A stretch of 64,000 bases of DNA from Clostridium_AD frigoriphilum (lineage in GTDB: Bacteria; Bacillota; Clostridia; Clostridiales; Clostridiaceae), in contig NZ_JAZHFS010000007.1 in the NCBI RefSeq assembly GCF_036541405.1, forward strand, positions 144,832 to 208,831, in the 5' to 3' direction. The notes under the pieces are model-generated. The model ran no database searches, was not told the DNA's origin, and was given only the letters and a program-made list of their open reading frames with translations. Shown one piece after another: positions 23,960 through 33,279 of this stretch (positions within the stretch are counted from its first letter, which is position 1; every line of letters starts with the position of its first letter). The translations under genes were made by a program, and so were the position numbers.

Positions 23960-26410
23960 TTATCTTAGTGGCTTAAACCCTTTTAAGCGTAATGCATTTG
24001 TTAATACTGAAACTGAGCTAAAACTCATTGCAAGCGCCGCGATAATTGGATTTAAAAGCGGACCCCCAAATAAATGTAGCACCCCCATTGCAACTGGTAT
24101 TCCTAGAATATTATATCCAAAAGCCCAAAATAGATTTTGCTTGATATTTGTTATAGTTTTCTTACTTAGCTGAATAGCTGTAGGTACATCCATTAAATCA
24201 CTTCTCATAAGTACTATATCTGCGGACTCCATAGCAACGTCGGTTCCAGATCCTATAGCAATACCGATATCCGCTTGTGCAAGTGCTGGTGCATCATTTA
24301 TTCCATCACCGACCATAGCAACCTTTTTTCCTTCTGCTTGTAGTTTTTTAACTTCATTTGCCTTATCTTCTGGTAATACTTCAGCAAGTATTGTATCTAT
24401 CCCAACTTGCCTTGCGATTGCTTCTGCTGTTCTTTTATTATCACCAGTTATCATCGCAACCTGTATTCCCATACTATGAAGCCTTTCTATAGCCTTTTTA
24501 CTGTTTTCTTTAACTGTGTCTGCTACTGCAATTATGCCACTTAATTTACCTTCAATAGCTATAAACATAGGTGTCTTTCCTTCTCCTGCAAGTTTATCCG
24601 ATATTTTCTCTAAATCTAATAAAGAAACATTGCTCTCACCCATAAGTTTTTTGTTTCCAAGTAATATTTTTTTACCATCTATAGTTACATCTATTCCCCT
24701 ACCTGGCACAGCATTAAATTTTTCTGTCCTTTTGAAATCTAGTTTTCTTTCCTCTGCTTCTTTTACTATTGCTTCACCAAGTGGATGTTCTGAACCTTTT
24801 TCTGCAGTAGCCGCTATTACTAACAAATAGTCCTCATCAACATCAGCTACAGTAACTATATCTGTTACTTTTGGTTTCCCCTCAGTTAAAGTTCCAGTTT
24901 TATCGAATACAATAGTTTGAATTTTATGTGCTGTTTCAAGGGCCGTACCACTTTTTATAAGCACCCCATATTCTGCGCCTTTTCCTGTTCCAACCATTAT
25001 AGCCGTTGGTGTTGCAAGTCCAAGTGCACAAGGACAAGCAATTACAAGCACTGAAATAAATATTGTTAGTGAAAATACTCCCGTTTGACCAGCTATTAGC
25101 CAAGATAAAGACGATATTAACGCAAGTCCTATAACCACTGGAACAAAATAGCCAGATATAATATCTGCCATTTTAGCTATTGGTGCTTTTGATCCTTGAG
25201 CATTTTCAACTAATGTAATAATTTGTGCAAGAGCCGTATCTTTACCAACCTTAGTTGCCTTAAACTTAATAGAACCATTTTTATTTATGCTTGCTCCAAT
25301 TATTTTGTGTCCAATGCTTTTCTCGACCGGCATACTCTCCCCCGTAAGCATTGACTCATCTACAGATGTAGTTCCATAAACAACTTCACCATCCACAGGC
25401 ATTTTCTCTCCAGGTTTTACAACAACTATATCTCCAACCTCTACTTCATCAATTGGAATTTCAACTTCTTTATCCATTCTAATTATAATTGCAGTTTTTG
25501 GTTGAAGTCCCATTAGCTTTTTAATTGCCTCGGATGTTTTTCCTTTTGTTACTGATTCTAAATACTTTCCTAAAGTTATAAGAGTTAATATTATACCTGC
25601 CGATTCAAAATACATCTCATAACCAGTATTACCAATGAATATTTCATAAACTGCAAATATACTATATAAAAATGCAGCTGATGCTCCCATGGATATTAGC
25701 GAATCCATATTAGGACTTAACCGTGCTAAAGACTTAAATCCCACTATGAAATATCTTCTACCTGTTATCATTATGGGAATAACAAGTATTAATTGTAGAG
25801 CAGCATACGCTTTAAGATGCATCATAGGATCAATGACACTCGGTAGCATCATATTCATTTTCATAAAAATCATTGGTACCATTGCAACTAGTAATAACGG
25901 CACTCCAAATATAGCAGATATTAAAAATCTATTCCATAATGCCTTTATATCCTTTTCTTTTTTCTCTTTATCAAGATCTACATTGTTTTCTTCCTCAAGA
26001 GCCTTATATCCGCCTTTTGCTATAGCCTTCTTTATATCCGAAGTTTTAACTAAAGATGGCTCAAAAGAAATCGTTAGTTTTTCAGTAGCATAATTTACAT
26101 TTGATTCTATAACTCCATTGAGTTTTCTAGTTATTCTTTCTATATTTTTTGCACAAGATGCACAACTCATTCCCTCAAGTTTTAATGTTTTATTAGTCGT
26201 CTGGACTAATAATTTATATCCCGCCTTATCAACAACATTTTGTATATCAGATAATTTAATCAAAGAATCATCATAAACTATCTTTAATTTTTCTGTTGCA
26301 ATATTTACACTTGACTCAGAAATTCCTGGCAATTTTTTAGTTACTCTTTCAATTGCTTTTGCACATGCCCCGCAGGTCATTCCTTCTACTTTCAATGACT
26401 TAGTTACCAT
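23960..26410 (-). CDS. copA: Copper-exporting P-type ATPase
   Basis: P1B-type ATPase of 816 residues that expels Cu(I) across the membrane. Two N-terminal heavy-metal domains (MTCGACAK and MSCASCAKN) are followed by eight membrane segments with the CPC metal site (IACPCALGLATP), the phosphorylation site DKTGTLTEGKP, the TGES actuator loop, the SEHPLGEAIV nucleotide-binding motif and GDGINDAPALAQADIG. The length and both HMA domains are typical of Firmicutes CopA. The ATG follows AAGGAGG. The gene lies 27 bases after csoR in the same orientation, so copper release of CsoR should switch it on. Confidence 0.96.
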   Translation of the reverse strand: MVTKSLKVEGMTCGACAKAIERVTKKLPGISESSVNIATEKLKIVYDDSLIKLSDIQNVVDKAGYKLLVQTTNKTLKLEGMSCASCAKNIERITRKLNGVIESNVNYATEKLTISFEPSLVKTSDIKKAIAKGGYKALEEENNVDLDKEKKEKDIKALWNRFLISAIFGVPLLLVAMVPMIFMKMNMMLPSVIDPMMHLKAYAALQLILVIPIMITGRRYFIVGFKSLARLSPNMDSLISMGASAAFLYSIFAVYEIFIGNTGYEMYFESAGIILTLITLGKYLESVTKGKTSEAIKKLMGLQPKTAIIIRMDKEVEIPIDEVEVGDIVVVKPGEKMPVDGEVVYGTTSVDESMLTGESMPVEKSIGHKIIGASINKNGSIKFKATKVGKDTALAQIITLVENAQGSKAPIAKMADIISGYFVPVVIGLALISSLSWLIAGQTGVFSLTIFISVLVIACPCALGLATPTAIMVGTGKGAEYGVLIKSGTALETAHKIQTIVFDKTGTLTEGKPKVTDIVTVADVDEDYLLVIAATAEKGSEHPLGEAIVKEAEERKLDFKRTEKFNAVPGRGIDVTIDGKKILLGNKKLMGESNVSLLDLEKISDKLAGEGKTPMFIAIEGKLSGIIAVADTVKENSKKAIERLHSMGIQVAMITGDNKRTAEAIARQVGIDTILAEVLPEDKANEVKKLQAEGKKVAMVGDGINDAPALAQADIGIAIGSGTDVAMESADIVLMRSDLMDVPTAIQLSKKTITNIKQNLFWAFGYNILGIPVAMGVLHLFGGPLLNPIIAALAMSFSSVSVLTNALRLKGFKPLR

Positions 26411-26437
26411 ATAATTCTCCTCCTTATTCCATATATT

Positions 26438-26704
26438 CTATTTACCAATTATTTTTGATAAAAGACCTATAATTTCATCTATCTTCTCACTACCTTTGTC
26501 ATGCTCAAAGGCTTCCATAACACAGTGATTCATGTGCTGCTTTAAAATCAATAAATTAGCCTTCTTTAGGAGTGATTGTGCAGCAATAATTTGATTTGAC
26601 ACATCTACACAATACCTCTCATCTTCTATCATTTTGATAGTTGCTTCAATTTGTCCTTTTGATATTTTTAAAATCTTCATAGCTTCTTTTTGCTCATTAT
26701 TCAT
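26438..26704 (-). CDS. csoR: Copper-sensing repressor CsoR
   Basis: All-helical repressor of 88 residues that leaves DNA on binding Cu(I). The ligand set is exact for the CsoR class: Cys32, His57 and Cys61, with the 25- and 4-residue spacings of the family (YCVDVSNQI and HMNHC). The start ATG follows AAGAGGAT. It is the first gene of a two-gene unit with copA, and a G/C-rich palindromic site typical for this family lies just upstream. It might also act on other copper genes in the region, but no second site was found by eye. Confidence 0.95.
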   Translation of the reverse strand: MNNEQKEAMKILKISKGQIEATIKMIEDERYCVDVSNQIIAAQSLLKKANLLILKQHMNHCVMEAFEHDKGSEKIDEIIGLLSKIIGK

Positions 26705-26720
26705 TATTTATCCTCTTTCA

Positions 26721-26748
26721 TACCCTACCCCCTAGGTGGGGGGGGTAT
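26721..26748 (-). promoter_or_regulatory. CsoR operator upstream of csoR-copA
   Basis: A TACCC...CCCCTAGG...GGGG...GGTA pseudo-palindrome, 17 bases before the csoR start. GC-tract palindromes of this kind are the known CsoR sites, and such a sequence is rare in this AT-rich DNA. It contains a run of eight G. Confidence 0.8.
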
Positions 26749-26830
26749 AACTACATATTAATACTAAAAAAAAGATATGTCAACTTCTTTAAAAAATCTA
26801 ACACATAAGATTATAGCTATTTTTAATAGC

Positions 26831-26864
26831 AAAAAACAATGCCACCTCTATCCTGAGGGGCATC
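26831..26864 (-). terminator. Terminator of the NlpC/P60 gene
   Basis: On the minus strand, a stem with arms around 26839-26848 and 26854-26863 (one bulge) followed by TTGTTTTTT. It lies about 75 bases after the NlpC/P60 stop. Confidence 0.72.
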
Positions 26865-26939
26865 ACAATAATATTTTTCTTTAATTACATGTTACCACTT
26901 CTTTATGTAGGTTTCGTGAAGAAATTGTACCTTTAGAAT

Positions 26940-28070
26940 TTATTTTACCCTTCTAGCAGTTACATAATCATTTCTTCCCAAAGCTGAAATTTTAATTACA
27001 TCTCCTGTATGAGGAGCATGTATATAATTATTATCTCCAATGTACATACCCATATGATGAGGATCAGCAAAACTTCCAAAGAACACCAAATCTCCTGGTT
27101 GAAGATTATCCCTTGATACCTCTACACCATCATTTATCTGATCAAATGTAGTTCTTCCTACAGATATCCCAAAATGTGCATATACATATTGTGTGAATCC
27201 TGAGCAATCAAATCCAGAAGGTGTTGTTCCACCCCATAAATATGGCGTTCCAAGAAAATTAGAAGCGTAGGCTATTATAGCTCCTTGCGATACTGTTGCT
27301 CCGCCCCTTGAAGGCGTATATGCAGGCACTGATTTTTTTAATTCGCTTATTTTCGTTAAACTTTTATTTACTGACACTTGAGGTTCAATTATCTGCGCTG
27401 AAATGTTCTTATTACTTTTATTTTCAGTAATCAATTTATTCTGTAATTCTTTAGCAACAATTTCCTTGTTCTTTAATTGCGTTACTAATTTGTTTTGTGA
27501 CTCTTTGGTAACCATTATCTTATCAATCTTCTGCTTGTTTTCTACTTGTAAACTCTGTAATGCTTCCTTTGTCTTATTCAAACTTTGTTGTTTTTCATTT
27601 AATTTTTTTTGTGATGCTTCAAACTTAACCATTAATTTTTTATCAAACTCTACAACGGTTTTTATGTTATCTACTCTTGATATAAAATCTCCAACACTCT
27701 CTGAATCCAGTATAATACTCAAATATCCATCGGATCCATTTATGTACATAACTCTCATTCTACTATTAAACAATCCCTGTTCTTTCTGCGATTCCTTTGC
27801 AACCTTTTTAACATCCACTGCGGCAACTTCAATTGACTTTTCAGTTTCAGATATTTTTCTTTTATTGTCTTCCATCTTAATCATAATCTTTTCAATTTCA
27901 TTATCAAACTCTTCTATTTTCATTTCAACTTGTTCTTTCTCGGTCTTAATTATAGTTAGTGAATCTTTCTGCTGTTGTAACTTCTCATTTACTGGGGCTG
28001 CTAGTACTGTTACATTTGAAATTAAAACAAAAATTATTACAACTGCAAGGCTTCTCAGGACTGTCTTCAT
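26940..28070 (-). CDS. Secreted coiled-coil NlpC/P60 peptidoglycan hydrolase
   Basis: Secreted cell-wall endopeptidase of 376 residues. A signal peptide (about 1-25, ending VLAAP) is followed by a long coiled coil of the PcsB type (about 27-220), a short Pro/Gly/Ser linker and a C-terminal NlpC/P60 (C40) domain (about 262-376). The catalytic Cys lies in DCSGFTQYVY, the His in HHMGMYIGD and the third polar residue in YIHAPHTG. Coiled-coil members of this group act in septum splitting under control of FtsEX-type partners, which are not encoded nearby. A GAGGAG site precedes the ATG. Confidence 0.92.
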   Translation of the reverse strand: MKTVLRSLAVVIIFVLISNVTVLAAPVNEKLQQQKDSLTIIKTEKEQVEMKIEEFDNEIEKIMIKMEDNKRKISETEKSIEVAAVDVKKVAKESQKEQGLFNSRMRVMYINGSDGYLSIILDSESVGDFISRVDNIKTVVEFDKKLMVKFEASQKKLNEKQQSLNKTKEALQSLQVENKQKIDKIMVTKESQNKLVTQLKNKEIVAKELQNKLITENKSNKNISAQIIEPQVSVNKSLTKISELKKSVPAYTPSRGGATVSQGAIIAYASNFLGTPYLWGGTTPSGFDCSGFTQYVYAHFGISVGRTTFDQINDGVEVSRDNLQPGDLVFFGSFADPHHMGMYIGDNNYIHAPHTGDVIKISALGRNDYVTARRVK

Positions 28071-28224
28071 TATTACATCTCCTCATTTGTTTATACTTTA
28101 TAAAATACAAAATAAATATATCAAAAACTTATGTGTTTATTATGAAGATTGTCGATATTTATATTTTTTTGTATTGTATCTTTATATTCTTATAATAATA
28201 AAAGTCATGTCAACCAAGAAGTAC

Positions 28225-28980
28225 TTAATGCATTATTGAAACAAAGATCTTACCTACTATTATTCCAAGCACTGTACCACTTGCAGATAACCTGCCCCGC
28301 CAAAGTCCAATGGATTCAGGTATTATCTCTTTGCACACGGTATATAATATTAAACCAGCAGCAAATGATAAGCTAATGCAAATAATTATAGGCGATACAC
28401 TATTTAAAATTCCTCCCATTAAAGCACCTATACCCATTGGTATAGATGTAAAAATTGAAAAAAGTATTATTGTATATACTTTAGCGCCCCCTTCCTTAAG
28501 ATACATTCCTAAAGTTAGTCCTTCGGGTATTCCATGAAGTAGTAGAGCAATCGCTAACTGTAATCCCCTAGTATAGGAAATATTTAAGAGTGAACCTAAT
28601 GCAATTCCAGCAGGTATATTATGTATTCCTGAACCTATCGCCATAAAAAGAGCTACTTTTAAATATCTCTGTTTTCCACCATCTGAATTTCCAAAATTAA
28701 GATAACTAACACCACTATCAATCAATAGTGCAGTAATAAGTCCGATAAATATACCCAGTGTTGCAATATATACATTACCATTTTCAAATGCTTCTGGAAT
28801 TAAATCGAAACAAATTATAGCAAGCATAAGACCTCCAAGAAATCCCAAGACAGTACCTTTAAATCTTCTCCCATTATCTGTAGTAATAAAACAAAGTAAT
28901 ATTCCAATCATTGTTCCAATCCATGCAGTAAAAAAACCTATATTACTTATGTTGACAAGCAAATTAAAATTAATAAGCAT
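28225..28980 (-). CDS. ZIP-family metal transporter
   Basis: Membrane protein of 251 residues with eight hydrophobic segments of the ZIP family, which import Zn(II), Fe(II) or Mn(II). The key metal-site helices are clear: HNIPAGIALGSLL and HGIPEGLTLGMYL. The ATG at 28980 is chosen because GGAGG lies eight bases upstream; the frame stays open 26 codons further upstream but without a ribosome site. There is no His-rich loop. It is monocistronic and ends only 155 bases from the NlpC/P60 start. The metal selected cannot be told from sequence. Confidence 0.9.
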   Translation of the reverse strand: MLINFNLLVNISNIGFFTAWIGTMIGILLCFITTDNGRRFKGTVLGFLGGLMLAIICFDLIPEAFENGNVYIATLGIFIGLITALLIDSGVSYLNFGNSDGGKQRYLKVALFMAIGSGIHNIPAGIALGSLLNISYTRGLQLAIALLLHGIPEGLTLGMYLKEGGAKVYTIILFSIFTSIPMGIGALMGGILNSVSPIIICISLSFAAGLILYTVCKEIIPESIGLWRGRLSASGTVLGIIVGKIFVSIMH

Positions 28981-29207
28981 CAAAAAGTCCTCCAGTTTTA
29001 AAAATAATACCATATTTAAGTCTATGCTATATAACAGATAAGTTAGAATATAGGGCAAAAATATTTTCAGAATACACTACGTACTTTTAATATTCATTAA
29101 AATAATTAATTTAATGTAAAGCATTACTTCCATTGTAAAATTTCTATAATAGTTTTAATATTATATATGGAATATATAATATTAATTGTAAAAAAGGAGC
29201 AACTACT

Positions 29208-30470
29208 ATGATCACAAATATTGTCAAAAGTCCTAGAAATAAAAAGATAAAAAAACCGGTATCTATTATAATTGGTGTAGTCCTATTTCTATTATTACTA
29301 CAAAGTATTCTTATTCATAATGCTATTTCAAAATATAAATTAAAAATATATCCACAAGTATGGGTCGAAGATACAAATATAGGTGGAAAAACTAAAACAG
29401 AAGCTAGCAATGCTATCATTCAAAAACATAATAATAGCATTGCTAAAAAAAATATAACAATAAAAATTAATAATAAACAATATACTATTGCTTTATCTAA
29501 AGTTGATATGAAATATGATTATAGTCTCGCAGTTGATAAAGCTTATGATATTGGAAGAGAAGGTAATTCACTAAAAAAATATTTTGCTATAACCTCTCCT
29601 GGCAAGAAAAATATTACACTTAATCATACATACAACTATGATATTGTAGATACAGTTCTTAATAATATTATTAAAGATAATAGTAAGAAGGCTATAGATG
29701 CCACTATTGTTAGAAACGATTTAGGAGATTTAATTGTAACTAAAGAAGAATATGGTCATAGTATAGATTCTGCTAGTCTAAAAAAGGAAATAAAAACTAA
29801 AGTTGAAAATATAAAACAAGAACAAAATTTACTAATAGAGTCTAAATTAATAAATGTTGAACCTAAAATTAAAAAAAACAATTTAAAAGGTATAAATACT
29901 TTAATATCTAGTTCTACCACTAACTTTGGCAGTTCAAATGAAAGTCGGTCAGAAAATATTCGAGTAGCTTCTGATTCTATAAACGGGCATATAGTTATGC
30001 CTAATAATACTTTTAGCTTTAATGATGTAGTTGGTGAAAGATCTGCTAAAAAAGGCTATAAGTTAGCAAAAGGAATTGTAAATGACAAAGTTGTAGATGA
30101 CTTAGGTGGTGGAGTGTGCCAAGTCTCAACTACACTTTATAATGCAATACTTAGAACAAATATTGCCTCTGTGGAAAGATATCATCATAGTTTGCCTTGT
30201 AGCTATATAGGGAAAGGTCTTGATGCTACAGTCTCTTTTGGACTTCTTGATTATAGATTTAAGAATACATATTCTTATCCTATTTTTATAGAATCTGGAA
30301 TTCGAAATGAAAATCTAACATTTAATGTGTACTCAAATGCAAGTCTTAGCAATAAAAAGTATAACATTGATAATGAAGTATCAGGTAACCATGTAAATGT
30401 ATTTAGAATCACGTATGAAAATGGTAATAAGGTATCAAAAGTTTTGCTTTATACCGATAAGATTTCATAG
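29208..30470 (+). CDS. VanW family cell-wall protein
   Basis: Protein of 420 residues with a short basic N-terminus and one membrane anchor (about 18-38), an extracellular region with PG_binding_4-like repeats (about 45-230), and the VanW domain (about 240-400) with FNDVVGERSAKKGY, DDLGGGVCQVSTTLYNA and RYHHSLP. VanW occurs as an accessory gene of some vancomycin-resistance operons, but the domain is common in clostridia without resistance and its activity is unknown. No vanH, A, X or other resistance genes are nearby, so this is a general wall-associated protein. The start has AAAAAGGAG. Confidence 0.87.
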   Translation: MITNIVKSPRNKKIKKPVSIIIGVVLFLLLLQSILIHNAISKYKLKIYPQVWVEDTNIGGKTKTEASNAIIQKHNNSIAKKNITIKINNKQYTIALSKVDMKYDYSLAVDKAYDIGREGNSLKKYFAITSPGKKNITLNHTYNYDIVDTVLNNIIKDNSKKAIDATIVRNDLGDLIVTKEEYGHSIDSASLKKEIKTKVENIKQEQNLLIESKLINVEPKIKKNNLKGINTLISSSTTNFGSSNESRSENIRVASDSINGHIVMPNNTFSFNDVVGERSAKKGYKLAKGIVNDKVVDDLGGGVCQVSTTLYNAILRTNIASVERYHHSLPCSYIGKGLDATVSFGLLDYRFKNTYSYPIFIESGIRNENLTFNVYSNASLSNKKYNIDNEVSGNHVNVFRITYENGNKVSKVLLYTDKIS

Positions 30471-30484
30471 ATGCCTTCCCCTAC

Positions 30485-31921
30485 TTATTTTCCTAATATT
30501 TTTTTAACAAATACACTTACTAGTTCAGGATCAAATTGATGACCTGCATTTTTTTGTAATTCTTTTATGATATTCTCCATTGATAATGCACTTCGACAAC
30601 ATCTATCTCTACTCATTGAATCATATGCATCTGCTATATTTATAATTCTTGACGTTATTGGTATCTCTGCTCCCTTTAATCCTTTTGGATACCCTAATCC
30701 ATCCCATCTTTCATGGTGATATAATATGTATATCGCCATGTCGGACATACCATTTACTGTGTTAAGCATTCTATAACCTATTTCACAGTGACTCTTAATT
30801 TTCTTCCATTCATCACTTGTAAGTTTGCCTGTTTTATTAAATACATTTTCATGTATTGCAATTTTACCTATATTATGGAGCAATCCAACTTCCTTGAGTT
30901 CATTGACCTCATATTGAGACAAACCAAGGGCTTCTCCCATTTTCCCGCATAACTTCGAAACCTCATGAGAATGTTTTTCTTCTTCTTTATTTTCTTCATA
31001 TAAGGTATTTATTATTGCCTTAATTGTTTTCACTTTCATAATCGGGCCCTCAAAAAGCTTATTATTGTACATATTATTTTCTGCATTTATTAATATTTCT
31101 TCAGTTTTTTCTTCTTTATTATTCTTTGTTTGATACCCAAAAGAAACAGATATATCAATGAAACCAACTTTTTCATTTAATGACAAAGTTTTTATTCGTT
31201 TTATAATTTCTTCTGCTATAAAAGCATCCGTTTTAGGTAATATAATAACAAACTCATCCCCTCCAAACCTAGCAATAATGTCATCAGCCCTACATCCCAG
31301 GCTTATTATTTTTGCTACTTTTTTAAGAAGTTTATCACCCATGACATGTCCAAAGGAATCATTAATAAATTTTAACCCATTTACGTCCCCCATAACAATT
31401 GTCATAGGAAGGTTCCTTTCCGTATCAAGTCTTGTTACCTCTTCTTCATAAAACCTACGATTATATAACCCCGTTAACTGATCATGGTAACTTAGATAGC
31501 AAATCTCTTTCTCCTTTCTTTTACGCTCCGTTATATCAATTGTTCTACATTCAATATATTTTTGTCCATTTAAACATAAAGTAAATGCTTTAAAATACAC
31601 GGGTACTATTGTACCATCATTCTTTTGCAGTTCTGCATCAATAACACCGAATCCATCGTTTCTAGCCCTAGTAATACAATCCATGATTGCTCTATAGCTT
31701 TTTTCATCACCCTTATACCAATCCAAAAGACTCATTTTAGATAATTCCTCAGATGAGTAACCTGTTATATCCTGAAACTTTTCATTCCACCTCACTAATC
31801 TTCCTTGTTGATCATAAATATAGTGCATATCTGGTCCATTATAAAATATTGCTTCTTCTATAGTTCTTTCATGTTGTACATCCTCTTTCCTTAGCCCTTC
31901 AATTTCAGATAATTGGCTCAT
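30485..31921 (-). CDS. PAS-GGDEF-HD-GYP signalling protein
   Basis: Cytosolic regulator of 478 residues. A PAS domain (about 20-130) is followed by a diguanylate cyclase domain with an intact active site (RFGGDEFVIILP) and an intact product-inhibition site (RADD, five residues before GGDEF), then an HD-GYP-like domain (about 300-470) with HHERWDGLGYPKGLKG and IADAYDSM. The HD pair itself reads HN (GLLHNIGKIA), so phosphodiesterase activity is doubtful; net output is probably c-di-GMP synthesis. The start is ATG 31921 because GGAGG lies seven bases before it; the ATG at 31936 has no ribosome site. It converges with the VanW gene. Confidence 0.87.
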   Translation of the reverse strand: MSQLSEIEGLRKEDVQHERTIEEAIFYNGPDMHYIYDQQGRLVRWNEKFQDITGYSSEELSKMSLLDWYKGDEKSYRAIMDCITRARNDGFGVIDAELQKNDGTIVPVYFKAFTLCLNGQKYIECRTIDITERKRKEKEICYLSYHDQLTGLYNRRFYEEEVTRLDTERNLPMTIVMGDVNGLKFINDSFGHVMGDKLLKKVAKIISLGCRADDIIARFGGDEFVIILPKTDAFIAEEIIKRIKTLSLNEKVGFIDISVSFGYQTKNNKEEKTEEILINAENNMYNNKLFEGPIMKVKTIKAIINTLYEENKEEEKHSHEVSKLCGKMGEALGLSQYEVNELKEVGLLHNIGKIAIHENVFNKTGKLTSDEWKKIKSHCEIGYRMLNTVNGMSDMAIYILYHHERWDGLGYPKGLKGAEIPITSRIINIADAYDSMSRDRCCRSALSMENIIKELQKNAGHQFDPELVSVFVKKILGK

Positions 31922-32162
31922 TTTATTTTCCTCCATTTTATCTTTCTCAAAACAATTAGCATTCTTACCTTTTTTATATTAATCTTTTTATACAATATAT
32001 TCGCTACACTAAACAAATTCTACATATTTTAATAAAATAGTATTCATTTTAATTTAATAAATAATTCATTTTAGAAATAAGAAATAGCAATTTTAACACT
32101 GTATTATTCAATATTCTTTTTATCATAATTATCAGAAAATATAGATTATGCTTCAAATTAAC

Positions 32163-32191
32163 TTGAATGAAATGTAAAAATAGGTTATAAT
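32163..32191 (+). promoter_or_regulatory. Sigma-A-type promoter of the YitT gene
   Basis: TTGAAT at 32163-32168, 17-base spacer, TATAAT at 32186-32191, about 30 bases upstream of the start codon. Confidence 0.75.
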
Positions 32192-32223
32192 TAAGGTACG
32201 TATTTAAAAAGAGAGGTTATTCG

Positions 32224-33081
32224 ATGACTAAACGCTTCAAAAAATTTTACGCGAGCTTTAGTAAAGTAATTATTATAATGCTTGGCGCAACACTATATTC
32301 AATCGGCTTAGAAATATTTTTAATACCTAACAACATAATTGATGGAGGAGTAGTTGGAATATCAATTATGGCAAATCATTTTATCAGCGTACCACTTGGG
32401 CTACTTACTTTTATACTAAATATACCATTTTTTATAATTGGATATAAGCAAATCGGAAAAACATTTACCATATCAACTATCTTTTCTGTAATATGCTATT
32501 CTATAGGTGTATCTATCCTTAAGCCAATTCCCGGAATAACACATGATATACTATTGGCAGCAGTTTTTGGTGGAATACTAGTTGGACTAGGCATAGGACT
32601 CATAATGAGAAGCGGTGGATCAACCGATGGCACAGAAATCGTAGCAATAATACTTGACAAAAGAATTAAATTTTCAGTTGGAGAGATAATTATGTTCTTC
32701 AATTTCTTTATATTACTTTCAGCAGGCTTAATTTTTGGTTGGGATAGAGCTATGTATTCTCTCATAACCTATTTTATAGTAATCAAAGTTATTGACATTA
32801 TAATTGAAGGTACTGATGAATCAAAAGCTGTAGTAATTATTTCAGATAAACATGAAGAAATATCTGAGGCAATAATGGCTAGACTTGGTCGAGCAATGAC
32901 TTACCTTTATGGTAAGGGTGGAAAAGAAGGAGAATATAAAAATGTAATTTATGTTGTTGTATCTCGTTTGGAGATTTCTAAACTAAAATCTATTGTAAAT
33001 GGATTTGATGAAGATGCATTCATAACTATAGGTAGCGTTGAAACAACTGGAAAGAGTTATAAGAAAAGAGCTATTCATTAA
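32224..33081 (+). CDS. YitT family membrane protein
   Basis: Protein of 285 residues with five or six membrane segments (about 12-195) carrying the YitT repeats (LIPNNIIDGGVVGIS; GGILVGLGIGLIMRSGGSTDGT) and a cytosolic C-terminal DUF2179 domain (about 205-280, KGGKEGEYKNVIYVVV). The family is widespread in Firmicutes and the function of most members is not established. Weak GAGAGG site, ATG start. It has its own promoter and terminator, so it is monocistronic. Confidence 0.9.
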   Translation: MTKRFKKFYASFSKVIIIMLGATLYSIGLEIFLIPNNIIDGGVVGISIMANHFISVPLGLLTFILNIPFFIIGYKQIGKTFTISTIFSVICYSIGVSILKPIPGITHDILLAAVFGGILVGLGIGLIMRSGGSTDGTEIVAIILDKRIKFSVGEIIMFFNFFILLSAGLIFGWDRAMYSLITYFIVIKVIDIIIEGTDESKAVVIISDKHEEISEAIMARLGRAMTYLYGKGGKEGEYKNVIYVVVSRLEISKLKSIVNGFDEDAFITIGSVETTGKSYKKRAIH

Positions 33082-33105
33082 ATTATAATTAGAAACAATG
33101 ATTTT

Positions 33106-33137
33106 AGGAGAGTGGTTTTAAATCACTCTCCTTTTTT
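33106..33137 (+). terminator. Terminator of the YitT gene
   Basis: 9-bp stem (33106-33114 and 33124-33132) followed by six T. Confidence 0.88.
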
Positions 33138-33181
33138 AATTTACATTTTAAAAATAATGTAAGCTAAATTTAAGAATGTAG

Positions 33182-33211
33182 TTTAAATTTCGTGATATAA
33201 TATTTAAGACA
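33182..33211 (+). promoter_or_regulatory. Extended -10 promoter block of the DUF3237 gene, shared with DUF3842
   Basis: Contains TGATATAAT (extended -10) at 33193-33201 with no good -35. The 30-base block matches 50821-50850 at 27 of 30 positions, upstream of the DUF3842 gene. Confidence 0.5.
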
Positions 33212-33279
33212 TAATTGTAATTAAGGCTAAATATTATTTCTACAAATTTAATAAATGAAAAATATAAGGAGTGAAACTA

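Noticed and set aside
15478..26410. A complete cbb3 oxidase assembly locus
   Set aside because: FixG-, FixH- and FixI-like functions are present, but no oxidase subunits or cytochrome c genes lie in the window.
27403..28239. A long plus-strand open frame (278 codons) opposite the NlpC/P60 coiled coil
   Set aside because: It is the mirror of a Lys/Glu-rich coiled-coil gene, giving a Phe/Leu/Ser-rich sequence with no domain and no ribosome site.
29208..30470. Vancomycin-resistance operon
   Set aside because: Only the VanW domain is present, which is common in clostridia; no vanHAX or vanRS genes are adjacent.
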